From positions 1 through 6,588 of the forward strand of contig SXHS01000099.1 of assembly GCA_005773145.1 (NCBI GenBank): a DNA stretch of 6,588 nt. Reading direction: 5' to 3'. Origin of the DNA: Planctomycetaceae bacterium. Its GTDB lineage: Bacteria > Planctomycetota > Planctomycetia > Pirellulales > Pirellulaceae. Shown in pieces: positions 1 through 6,270 of the stretch. Under the pieces are notes generated by a model that worked only from the letters and a program-made list of their open reading frames with translations, had not been told where the DNA came from and made no database searches. Positions within the stretch are counted from its first letter, which is position 1. Each line of letters starts with the position of its first letter. A program made the translations under genes and the position numbers.

Positions 1-634
1 CCTGCTTCACGCTCATAACCTGAGTCCACAAGTCTCTCTTCCAATCGACTTGTTCTTCGGAGCCTCGGAAGACGTTCCCAATCAGTGCGCCCAAGCCGCC
101 TCCTTTTTCGTCAACTTTCGTCGGCCTTTCGACAAACTTCAGTGCCCGCTCGACATCCTGGCTCAACAGATTCGTTTGGTTGGTCAACCGGTGTCCGAGC
201 ATTCGCAGTCCGAGAGCCCGCATTTGCACATCATCAGTTCCGACGACTTGGCGAGCATCGATCAGACGTGACATTTCCGACCAAGCCGCTGGCGGCGGTA
301 AAACATCAACGAGATTGCTGAACGGTAGGTGCGGATGCCCGGATCGAACTTGCTGGGGAGTAGCTTGCCATGCGTCGTACACCGCCAGCCACGCGGCCGC
401 CGCCTCCGCCGGAGCCAGCGTCTCCATTTTCTTCGGCAGCTCCTGGACCGATTTCAGCAATCCCGGCGCCACATCGTCCGGCAAGGCCGCTTTAGTCTGC
501 TCATGAACTCGCTGCAAAGCGGCTTTCGCGCCCAACAATTCTTGAGCGACTGCGGTCGAGACCCCTATGTTTTCCCCAGGCAAACCCAACAGGGTCACGA
601 CGCTGATCACGACGTTACGAAATTGAGCTGACAT
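1..634 (-). CDS. Exported protein of unknown function, 5' part only (3' end beyond window)
   Basis: An uninterrupted frame of 211 codons reads from an ATG at 634 leftward off the window edge, so the stop is not seen. AGGAG at 641-645 lies six bases before the ATG, which fixes the start. The N-terminus (MSAQFRNVVISVVTLLGL...STAVAQE) has a basic residue, a hydrophobic stretch and an AVA-Q cleavage-like site near residue 30, so export by Sec is likely though the hydrophobic core is modest. The mature part is rich in Ala, Leu, Gln and Glu and looks mostly helical: residues 31-70 resemble an amphipathic helix, 76-91 are AEAAAAWLAVYDAWQA, 103-118 contain a Pro-rich turn (LPPPAAW), and 176-190 contain a Gly-rich patch (KGGGLGALIGNVF). 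No catalytic motif or known domain is recognised. It is transcribed divergently from the kinase gene. That this is a real gene is fairly sure; its function is not known. Confidence 0.75.
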   Translation of the reverse strand, partial: MSAQFRNVVISVVTLLGLPGENIGVSTAVAQELLGAKAALQRVHEQTKAALPDDVAPGLLKSVQELPKKMETLAPAEAAAAWLAVYDAWQATPQQVRSGHPHLPFSNLVDVLPPPAAWSEMSRLIDARQVVGTDDVQMRALGLRMLGHRLTNQTNLLSQDVERALKFVERPTKVDEKGGGLGALIGNVFRGSEEQVDWKRDLWTQVMSVKQ

Positions 635-640
635 GGGACG

Positions 641-645
641 CTCCT
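641..645 (-). promoter_or_regulatory. Shine-Dalgarno of the left-edge gene
   Basis: On the minus strand AGGAG is followed by six bases (CGTCCC) and then ATG. This is the best ribosome binding site in the window and decides the start at 634. Confidence 0.7.
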
Positions 646-863
646 GAAGCCAATACGAGTCGAGTGAAGTATGCCGACTGCTCACAGATTAACCGAACAA
701 AGGAAAAGGAGACAGGTCGGAATTTTTGCCCCATGGTCACAACAAGGGGACCGAAATGTAGTAGATGGTATTTGGTCTGGCCCAAATTGCATGCCAATAC
801 GCCGGGAGTTACCTGGGAAATTCGGGATTACCGAAGACACTGGCTTGAACCAGCCCCCGGCTC

Positions 864-894
864 TTACCCGCCGGCGCCTACGGCTGGGCGGTAA
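864..894. repeat. Imperfect hairpin in the divergent region
   Basis: TTACCCGCC (864-872) can pair with GGCGGTAA (887-894) with one bulged C, enclosing a GC-rich loop. No T-run follows on either strand, so it is not a simple terminator. It may be a REP-like remnant or a protein-binding site. Confidence 0.3.
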
Positions 895-931
895 ACGAGT
901 TCTTTTGACACTCGAATCGTTGGGGAGCGAT

Positions 932-960
932 TTCCGATTTGTTGTCGCTTCGCTTATAAT
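932..960 (+). promoter_or_regulatory. Candidate promoter of the kinase gene
   Basis: A perfect TATAAT lies at 955-960. At the usual 17-bp distance the -35 is only TTCCGA (932-937), which shares TT and the final A with TTGACA. Transcription would begin near 967 and leave a leader of about 85 bases. A TTGACA at 905-910 is better as a -35 but too far from this -10. This is a sequence match only; planctomycete promoters are poorly characterised. Confidence 0.4.
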
Positions 961-975
961 GAATGTAGGTATTGA

Positions 976-1028
976 CTGCCACAAGGCAGGCCCTGACCAC
1001 CCTTCCCCCTTGCCTCGGGGGTTCCCCG
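976..1028 (+). promoter_or_regulatory. Hairpin-rich leader of the kinase mRNA
   Basis: CTGCC-ACAA-GGCAG (976-989) is a perfect small stem-loop. Then C5 (1005-1009) can pair with G5 (1017-1021), while CGGGG (1016-1020) can instead pair with CCCCG (1024-1028) across a GTT loop. The last two stems share the same G-tract, so only one can form at a time. They end 24 bases before the start codon. A regulatory role is inferred, not shown. Confidence 0.3.
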
Positions 1029-1052
1029 TTTCTGGCGTGATCGGTCCAGACC

Positions 1053-3890
1053 ATGACACGATTGGACGATTCGACCGACCCGCCTCTCGCGGCGCTCCCC
1101 ACGCCCCGAGTACCTTCGGTCGCGCCGGATGAGCCGACACGTATATCCGACCGTCCTCCGATCGGTCGGCCGGTGGACGTTTCCGCCGATGCGGCCAGCC
1201 TGTCCCAGCAAATGCTGGGACGTCAATTGGCCCATTTCCGCATTGAACAGTTTGTGGGCGGGGGGGGGATGGGGGCCGTGTTTCGCGGCACCGATCTCCA
1301 ATTGGGGCGGACCGTCGCGATCAAGATTCTCTGGCAACAGTATGTCACCGACGAGGATGCCGTCCGGCGATTTCGCAATGAAGCGCAGAGCGCCGCGCGG
1401 CTCGATCATGAGAACATCGCACGTGTTTACTTCTTCGGCGAAGATCGGGGTTGGCACTTCATTGTCTTTGAGTTCATCGATGGTATCAACCTGCGCGACT
1501 GGGTGCTTCGCGATGGACCCTTGCCGCTGGATGATGCGATTGTCTGTGTCATACAAGTTGCGGAAGCTCTTGCGCATGCATCGGAACGCGATGTTGTCCA
1601 TCGTGATATCAAGCCATCGAATGTATTGCTGAGCGCCAATGGCAAGGTAAAACTCGTCGATATGGGATTGGCGCGTCTGCATCAAGTTCAGGCTGATGGC
1701 TTTGATCTCACGGCTACCGGTGTCACGTTGGGGACGTTCGACTACATATCTCCCGAACAGGCTCGGGACCCGCGCTCGGCCGACATTCGCAGCGATCTCT
1801 ATTCGCTGGGGTGTACGTTGTACTACATGTTGACGGGACAGCCCCCGTTTCCCGAAGGCACGGTGCTCCAAAAACTGCTCAGTCACTCGGCCGAAGATGT
1901 GCCGGACCCGCGTCTCTTTCGCCCCGACTTGCCGCTGGAGATTGTCGAGCTTCTGCATCGACTGCTGGCAAAGGATCCAGAAGATCGCTTTCAGCAGCCG
2001 CGCGAGTTGATCGGCCAGCTATTGCTCGCCGCTCGACATCTGCACCTGACGCGATCGGCCAACATGGGCGCTTTGTGGAATGCACCACGAACCACGCATC
2101 TGACCCGTATCGAGCGACATCTGCCCTGGCTCCTGCCGACCGGCCTCTTGTTACTCGGGTTGTTATGGCTGAGTCTGCCGACGCGCTTACAAGACGACGC
2201 GGAAATCCCCGCTTGGCATCAGCCACCGAGCGCCACCGTTGAAACATCCAGGAGTTCTGAAAAGACTGGCGGACCCCAGCCGAACCGCGCGGCGACGGAC
2301 GTGTCGACTGGGGGCAGCGGCCGAGGTCCCCGTGGGCCCGCGGCGGATGCTAGCTCCGCCCTGCCAACCGCGACCCCTGAGGATGTCGTGCCGGTCCCGA
2401 TTGGGGTCGTGTTGACAGCTAAGCCTTGCTGGGATTTACTCTACGAGAGGGCGCTTTTGGCGCGTCGCATCCAGCGCCATGATAACGCGACGGTCCGGCT
2501 TGGACCGCCAGCTCAAGAAACGTCCTCGCCGCTTGCCACCCCTGGCAAGACAGATCTCGCCGAACGACCTGCCGGTGTCCCTTCATGGAGCGCACCGAAG
2601 CCGAGCACGACCTCGAACGTTAGTGTCGAAGTCCCCGTACTGATCGTCGGGGACGCGCCCGCGAACGCGGTCAACTCTTCCACACCGCCGCGATATGCAT
2701 CGCTATCCGCCGCGTGCCAAGCGGCGGCTGCGTCTGGGAGCCGCGCGATCATCGAGTTGCAATTCGACGGTCGACGCTGGGAAGAGCCGTGGCGCATGGC
2801 CAACGTCGAGATCACCATGCGAGCCGGACGCGGCTACACGCCGATTGTGGCATTCCATGCCAATGAACGGCCGGAAACTTGGCACCTCAACACGATGATT
2901 CGCATGGTGGGCGGTCAGTTGACCTGCGAGGGGATTCGCTGGGAAATGCACGCGTCGGACCCGTCGTCCTCTCGTCGCGATGTGATGAGTCTATTTCAAC
3001 TAGAATCCGTAAGGGAATTAGTATTATCGGGATGCGTGGTCACCGTGCTGGGGCACGAATCGTCATCGTCGACCGGTGAGCCATCCCTGTCGGTACTCGA
3101 GATGCAGGCTCCATCTAGTGCCACCTCATCCGAATCGTCGCCGGGCATCTTGGCTCCGGCCGATGCGCCCAGTACCCGTCTATCCCTGCGGGATTGCGTC
3201 GTGCGTGGCAACGCCACGCTCATGTATGTGCCACAAGCCATACCTCTACGGTTTGGCTGGAAGAACGGTCTACTGGCGACGAGCGAAAGGATGTTCTTCG
3301 TGGGGGGGGCGGCAGCGCCACTGCCAGTCGGACCATTTGTGCGTATTGAATTGGAACATGTAACGGCCGTGGTGCAGGATGGGTTGGGGTATCTGACCTG
3401 CGACGCTCGCAGGCCTGATTTGATGCCCTTGGATCTGCAATGTCGATCGTGCATCCTGATGACCGACGCGGACTCGCCACTTCTGACGCAGCAGATCCCC
3501 GTGGCCCGAGAGATGCGCGAGATTCGCCAACAGGTACTTTTTAGCGGTGAGCGCAATTTCTACGAATCGATTCGTACCTTTTGGACCGTTGTCGCTGCAA
3601 AACCGGTCACTTCGCCAGGATCCGCCGAAACCACTGCCAGTCGCTGGTCGCTGGCGGATTGGATACAGCATTGGCAAGACGATGAGGAGTTGCCTATTCT
3701 GGATCAAGTGCAGTGGCAGCAGCTGCCGGATGCCAACCTTCCCTACGACCAGCAAACCCCTGCCGACTACCGGCTCCGCGAGGATCCCACCAATTTGGCC
3801 CTCGACTCGAGTAAGGGAACCGGGAGCCCGCATGCCGGCTTTCAAGCCGCAGGGCTCCCCTTCGTCGTGTCGTCCGCGGTAGCGGACTAG
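1053..3890 (+). CDS. Transmembrane Ser/Thr protein kinase with outer beta-helix-like domain
   Basis: A Hanks-type kinase of 945 residues. Residues 1-55 are a Pro-rich cytoplasmic lead. The kinase domain is about 63-328: Gly loop VGGGGMGAV (68-76), VAIK lysine K91, helix-C glutamate E110, HRDIKPSN (183-190), metal-binding DMG (203-205, in place of DFG), activation-loop threonines (220-230), SPE (233-235), D248 and R312. All catalytic residues are present, so it should be active. One membrane helix follows (about 357-375). Residues 379-545 are a Pro/Ser/Thr-rich linker. About 547-810 hold repeated short beta strands with Cys/Gly turns (LTCEGIRW, LVLSGCVVTV, LSLRDCVVRGN), which I read as a pectate-lyase-like parallel beta-helix outside the inner membrane, a probable sensor or wall-binding part. 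The start is the first in-frame ATG; no clear Shine-Dalgarno precedes it. The final ~25 residues lie in a palindromic repeat. Phosphorylation targets are unknown. Confidence 0.93.
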   Translation: MTRLDDSTDPPLAALPTPRVPSVAPDEPTRISDRPPIGRPVDVSADAASLSQQMLGRQLAHFRIEQFVGGGGMGAVFRGTDLQLGRTVAIKILWQQYVTDEDAVRRFRNEAQSAARLDHENIARVYFFGEDRGWHFIVFEFIDGINLRDWVLRDGPLPLDDAIVCVIQVAEALAHASERDVVHRDIKPSNVLLSANGKVKLVDMGLARLHQVQADGFDLTATGVTLGTFDYISPEQARDPRSADIRSDLYSLGCTLYYMLTGQPPFPEGTVLQKLLSHSAEDVPDPRLFRPDLPLEIVELLHRLLAKDPEDRFQQPRELIGQLLLAARHLHLTRSANMGALWNAPRTTHLTRIERHLPWLLPTGLLLLGLLWLSLPTRLQDDAEIPAWHQPPSATVETSRSSEKTGGPQPNRAATDVSTGGSGRGPRGPAADASSALPTATPEDVVPVPIGVVLTAKPCWDLLYERALLARRIQRHDNATVRLGPPAQETSSPLATPGKTDLAERPAGVPSWSAPKPSTTSNVSVEVPVLIVGDAPANAVNSSTPPRYASLSAACQAAAASGSRAIIELQFDGRRWEEPWRMANVEITMRAGRGYTPIVAFHANERPETWHLNTMIRMVGGQLTCEGIRWEMHASDPSSSRRDVMSLFQLESVRELVLSGCVVTVLGHESSSSTGEPSLSVLEMQAPSSATSSESSPGILAPADAPSTRLSLRDCVVRGNATLMYVPQAIPLRFGWKNGLLATSERMFFVGGAAAPLPVGPFVRIELEHVTAVVQDGLGYLTCDARRPDLMPLDLQCRSCILMTDADSPLLTQQIPVAREMREIRQQVLFSGERNFYESIRTFWTVVAAKPVTSPGSAETTASRWSLADWIQHWQDDEELPILDQVQWQQLPDANLPYDQQTPADYRLREDPTNLALDSSKGTGSPHAGFQAAGLPFVVSSAVAD
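3822..3859. repeat. Long palindrome inside the kinase 3' end, REP/MITE-like
   Basis: GGGAGCCC (3822-3829) pairs perfectly with GGGCTCCC (3852-3859), and inside it CGGCT (3836-3840) pairs with AGCCG (3845-3849) around a TTCA loop. This two-tier hairpin is unlike ordinary coding sequence and resembles the dispersed palindromes I associate with planctomycete genomes. It is read through as coding for the last residues of the kinase. No T-run follows, so it is not a typical terminator. Confidence 0.55.
3872..3887. repeat. Perfect hairpin abutting the kinase stop codon
   Basis: GTCCGC-GGTA-GCGGAC is a perfect 6-bp stem with a four-base loop, immediately followed by the TAG stop. It sits 12 bases after the larger palindrome and may be part of the same inserted element, or may protect the mRNA 3' end. 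Confidence 0.45.
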
Positions 3891-4000
3891 TGCCTTGTGA
3901 TCACGCACCAGACCGAATGGGCGATACCGCACGGATCTTAGGTCCGCTAGCGTCGCCTGCCGGATCAAAGTTAGGCCGCATGGTTCCGATTTTCCATGAC

Positions 4001-4029
4001 TTGCCGGCGTCCCGGCCGTCCGATAAGAT
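4001..4029 (+). promoter_or_regulatory. Candidate promoter of the cytochrome gene
   Basis: TTGCCG (4001-4006) and TAAGAT (4024-4029) each match four of six consensus bases and are 17 bp apart. Transcription would begin near 4036, giving a leader of about 55 bases that contains a direct repeat of GCCGGTCG (4041-4048 and 4052-4059). It supports separate transcription from the kinase gene. Confidence 0.4.
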
Positions 4030-4091
4030 TTCTTGCTGAGGCCGGTCGCCAGCCGGTCGGATAGGTCATAACCCATTCGGAGAACGAAAAG

Positions 4092-4532
4092 ATGACGCGA
4101 TCGCTAGTTGTGATGGTTTCGGTTCTTTCCGGGGCGTGCGCGTTGGTGGCCGGGAGCGCGGGCACCTGTCAGGCGTTGCCGCCGTTCAAGAAGGCTTTCG
4201 ATGATCGGTACGTTAAGCCCAGCACCGACGAGGCATTCAAGGAGAGTGCAAAGAAGGCCGGCTGCAACCTGTGCCATGTCGATAAGAAGCCCAAGAAGGA
4301 ACAGAATGCCTACGGATCCGAACTGGCGAAATTGATCGAGGGTGACGCCCAACACCGGCTCAAGGACGCCAAGGCTGCAGGGGGCGAGGCGGGAGAAACC
4401 GCAGAGAAAGAAAAGATCATGAAAGAGCTGGAAAAGGCTTTTGATGAAGTCGAAAAGAAGGACGCACCGACCGGCGACAAGTATGGCGACCGCCTCAAGG
4501 CCAGTAAACTCCCCCTGGAAGCTGCCAAGTAG
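4092..4532 (+). CDS. Small exported c-type cytochrome-like protein (one CxxCH)
   Basis: A 146-residue protein. Residues 1-28 form a Sec signal peptide (TRSL, hydrophobic core, ending near TCQA-LP), so it should act outside the inner membrane. A single heme-attachment motif CNLCH lies at 58-62, followed by VDKKPKKEQNAYGSELAKL, which fits the region after the heme in a group of small planctomycete cytochrome-like proteins I recall. Residues 95-125 are a Lys/Glu/Ala-rich, probably helical or coiled segment, and the end (TGDKYGDRLKASKLP) is charged. The only Met residue after the signal peptide is M110 and the only other His is H88, so the sixth heme ligand is uncertain. GGAG (4079-4082), nine bases before the ATG, supports the start. 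It has its own candidate promoter and terminator and is convergent to the membrane protein gene. Electron transfer is the likely role; its partner is unknown. Confidence 0.85.
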   Translation: MTRSLVVMVSVLSGACALVAGSAGTCQALPPFKKAFDDRYVKPSTDEAFKESAKKAGCNLCHVDKKPKKEQNAYGSELAKLIEGDAQHRLKDAKAAGGEAGETAEKEKIMKELEKAFDEVEKKDAPTGDKYGDRLKASKLPLEAAK

Positions 4533-4598
4533 TGCATGGGCCTTGATTGAATTTATTGAAGTAGGCGTTGAATTCGTCCATGAGTTTTGAATGGTTGT

Positions 4599-4641
4599 AG
4601 CTGGTTGCCGGCGCATTTCGCGCTGGCAACCAGCTTTTTTT
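4599..4641 (+). terminator. Intrinsic terminator after the cytochrome gene
   Basis: AGCTGGTTGCC (4599-4609) and GGCAACCAGCT (4625-4635) form a perfect 11-bp stem, with an inner GCGC/GCGC pairing possible, followed directly by seven T residues (4635-4641). It ends transcription from the plus strand. Read from the minus strand there is no T-run, so it does not obviously serve the convergent gene. Confidence 0.92.
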
Positions 4642-4680
4642 GTGCTCGCAGGGCGGAGTCCGAGCCCAGCCAACCCCCGT

Positions 4681-5676
4681 TTAGCAAGTGGCGTCGGCGG
4701 ATGCGGCCCCACCGGCCTTCTGTGCGTGATTTAGCTCGTGGCCAAGCTTGGCGCGTAGCATGGTCCCCGTCATCAGCAACACGACCAATGAGACGAGCAG
4801 CACGCATCGTCGTATCATGCCCGGCTGTGTCTCACCCCAGGCAGCAGCAGCCAAATGGTGCATGAGGAGCAAACTAAGAACCAACGCACTACCGATGAGC
4901 CCCGTATCTAAGAGGGCGAGACCCAGTAGACGCTGCTGTGCGATGATGGGCAATTCCGCGATGATCCAGACACCGAGCGGAAATTGCACGAAGGTCGCCA
5001 GTAAAGCGAACCATGCGCCGAGGCGAATGGTGGTCTGGGCATCGGATTGACTCGATTGAGGGGACGAACCGATGCGACTCTCGCGATTGGCCAGCCACAT
5101 CACGGCAATGCCGGTCACGACGAACGCGGCCCCCACAAAATGCAGACTTTTGGCTGCGATTTCGCCGCTAACGAGGAGCTGGCGAAAGGAGTGGGCATCG
5201 ATGGGCCCGCGTGTTGGCAGCGCTCCACGTGATGCTAGGGAAAAGATGGTGAGCAACGGGGGGAAGTGGTACAGCAGATTGGTGCTGGCCATGACGGCCA
5301 AGAATCCGTGAAAGATCCGAATGGGACGCGAGCGGCGGCCGGTCTGCCATGTTCGCCAATAGAGGCCGACGCAGGCCACGTAGAAAACGAGCTCGGCTAC
5401 GCCCCAGTAGATTTTGTACGACAATTGACGCACGGCGCCAGACAGGTCGTACCCGTTACCGTTGGCGAGCACCCAGCCGGCGGCGATGCCCAACAGGGTG
5501 CCGACCAGCAGTACCTCCAGCGACCGTTGGGCCAGCCGACGTCCGACTGCCCCGGCCAGGGCATCCTCTCGATGAATCTGACGCCACTGTAACACCAAAC
5601 ATAGTAATGGGCCGGCGGCGGCCACATGCATGCATGCGAGGTGAAGTGCCAGCAACACGGTGAGTACTAACAGCAC
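4681..5676 (-). CDS. Eight-helix membrane protein with many intramembrane histidines, function unknown
   Basis: The frame opens with ATG at 5802 (373 residues), but residues 1-40 of that reading come from two copies of an intergenic repeat and an unlikely soluble lead. I prefer GTG at 5676 (331 residues), which has GGGGA five bases upstream and starts right at the first hydrophobic helix. In the 331-residue numbering, helices lie near 1-30, 51-71, 88-108, 120-148, 175-195, 220-240, 250-276 and 289-307. Histidines within or at the ends of helices include H12, H17, H123, H137 (LLYHFPP), H179 (SLHFVG) and the pair H273-H274 (LMHHLA); such placing is seen in heme-b membrane proteins. The C-terminal tail is short and hydrophilic. 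No family is recognised with confidence. The neighbouring cytochrome gene is convergent, so co-transcription is excluded, though a redox role remains possible. Confidence 0.8.
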   Translation of the reverse strand: MLLVLTVLLALHLACMHVAAAGPLLCLVLQWRQIHREDALAGAVGRRLAQRSLEVLLVGTLLGIAAGWVLANGNGYDLSGAVRQLSYKIYWGVAELVFYVACVGLYWRTWQTGRRSRPIRIFHGFLAVMASTNLLYHFPPLLTIFSLASRGALPTRGPIDAHSFRQLLVSGEIAAKSLHFVGAAFVVTGIAVMWLANRESRIGSSPQSSQSDAQTTIRLGAWFALLATFVQFPLGVWIIAELPIIAQQRLLGLALLDTGLIGSALVLSLLLMHHLAAAAWGETQPGMIRRCVLLVSLVVLLMTGTMLRAKLGHELNHAQKAGGAASADATC

Positions 5677-5714
5677 GTGCTTCCCCGATCCACCACGAAT
5701 TGACGAATCCCATC

Positions 5715-5740
5715 GTAACCCGAAGCGTCGGCGAGGGAAA
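5715..5740 (+). repeat. Planctomycete-type short dispersed repeat, copy 1
   Basis: GTAACCCGAAGCGTC followed by GGCGAGGGAAA. It differs by one base from the copy 46 bp downstream. I recall this word family as frequent in intergenic DNA of Pirellulales. It lies upstream of the preferred start of the membrane protein gene. Confidence 0.75.
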
Positions 5741-5760
5741 CCGAGGTCAATGGAGAAGTT

Positions 5761-5786
5761 GTAACCCGAAGCGTCAGCGAGGGAAA
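5761..5786 (+). repeat. Planctomycete-type short dispersed repeat, copy 2
   Basis: GTAACCCGAAGCGTC followed by AGCGAGGGAAA, in the same orientation as copy 1 with one base changed. Its antisense reading gives SLADASGY in the over-long reading of the membrane gene, which argues that this stretch is not coding. Confidence 0.75.
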
Positions 5787-5849
5787 TGGGCCATCGGGGC
5801 ACATGACTGTTACTCCGGGGCCACGGCTCGATTGATTAGGCATGATCGG

Positions 5850-5878
5850 TTCCCGGCCGGCCGACTTTCGTGTAAAAT
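5850..5878 (+). promoter_or_regulatory. Candidate tRNA promoter
   Basis: TAAAAT (5873-5878) matches five of six -10 bases and lies 17 bases before the tRNA start. The -35 at 17-bp spacing is weak (TTCCCG, 5850-5855). Position relative to the tRNA is the main support. Confidence 0.4.
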
Positions 5879-5895
5879 TGGGGCCGTAGGTTGCC

Positions 5896-5971
<76 letters not shown>

Positions 5972-5986
5972 GAACACATGTTCCCA

Positions 5987-6019
5987 CGCCGAGAAATAGC
6001 GAGTTTCTCGGTGGTTTTT
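5987..6019 (+). terminator. Intrinsic terminator of tRNA-Val
   Basis: CGCCGAGAAA (5987-5996) pairs with TTTCTCGGTG (6004-6013) over ten positions including one G-U pair, with a seven-base loop, and TTTTT follows at 6015-6019. It starts 18 bases after the tRNA and lies inside the antisense integrase remnant. Confidence 0.8.
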
Positions 6020-6214
6020 GTGCGCGGCAGATCTTGTGGCGGCTCCTGGCGAGCACTTGCGAGCACTGACTGCGCCGCTTTCTGCGCCGCTTTTTCATCG
6101 GCCGTCGTGCACCCTAGTATAGCCCGATCAAAGTCGGAGTCGGTCACCTGCCAATAATGCTTCTGGGCAATCAGCGTGCTGTGCCCCAGCCAGGCGGCCG
6201 CCACATGGGCCGGA

Positions 6215-6253
6215 GCTAGGCATCACATCCCCAATCGTTCGCTTCGGCTAGGC
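6215..6253. repeat. Seven-base direct repeat flanking 25 bp
   Basis: GCTAGGC occurs at 6215-6221 and again at 6247-6253, around a segment containing the in-frame stop of the integrase remnant. It could mark a small insertion or slippage event; chance is also possible. Confidence 0.25.
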
Positions 6254-6270
6254 CGCCGCAATCGAATGAG

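Larger units (their letters stand above)
635..1052. other. Divergent intergenic region, no gene seen
   Basis: These 418 bp separate two divergent start codons and should hold both promoters. Frames crossing it are short or out of phase with real genes. It contains a fragment with GGAGACAGG and GGGGACC words (701-757) that resembles planctomycete repeat debris, an imperfect hairpin (864-894), a TATAAT (955-960) and three short hairpins just before the kinase start (976-1028). No convincing promoter was found for the minus-strand gene; the best -10 candidate, CATACT around 668-673, has no matching -35. Confidence 0.6.

Noticed and set aside
905..910. TTGACA as the -35 of a kinase promoter
   Set aside because: No -10 lies 16-18 bp downstream; the TATAAT is 44 bp away.
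954..1958. A 334-codon minus-strand open frame opposite the kinase domain
   Set aside because: It is fully antisense to a kinase domain with all catalytic motifs, has no recognisable domain, and long antisense frames are common in GC-rich DNA.
3891..4000. Terminator after the kinase gene
   Set aside because: Hairpins near the stop are not followed by a T-run, so no intrinsic terminator can be claimed.
4041..4059. Direct repeat GCCGGTCG in the cytochrome leader as an operator
   Set aside because: Only eight bases, in GC-rich sequence, with no other support.
3270..4076. A 268-codon minus-strand open frame over the kinase 3' part
   Set aside because: Antisense to the beta-helix-like domain, no domain or start signal seen; a coding shadow.
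4104..4712. A 202-codon minus-strand frame opposite the cytochrome gene
   Set aside because: It runs through the terminator stem and is antisense to a clear CxxCH gene.
5266..5663. Plus-strand frames opposite the membrane protein
   Set aside because: Arg/Pro-rich shadow translations; the minus strand gives eight clean hydrophobic helices.
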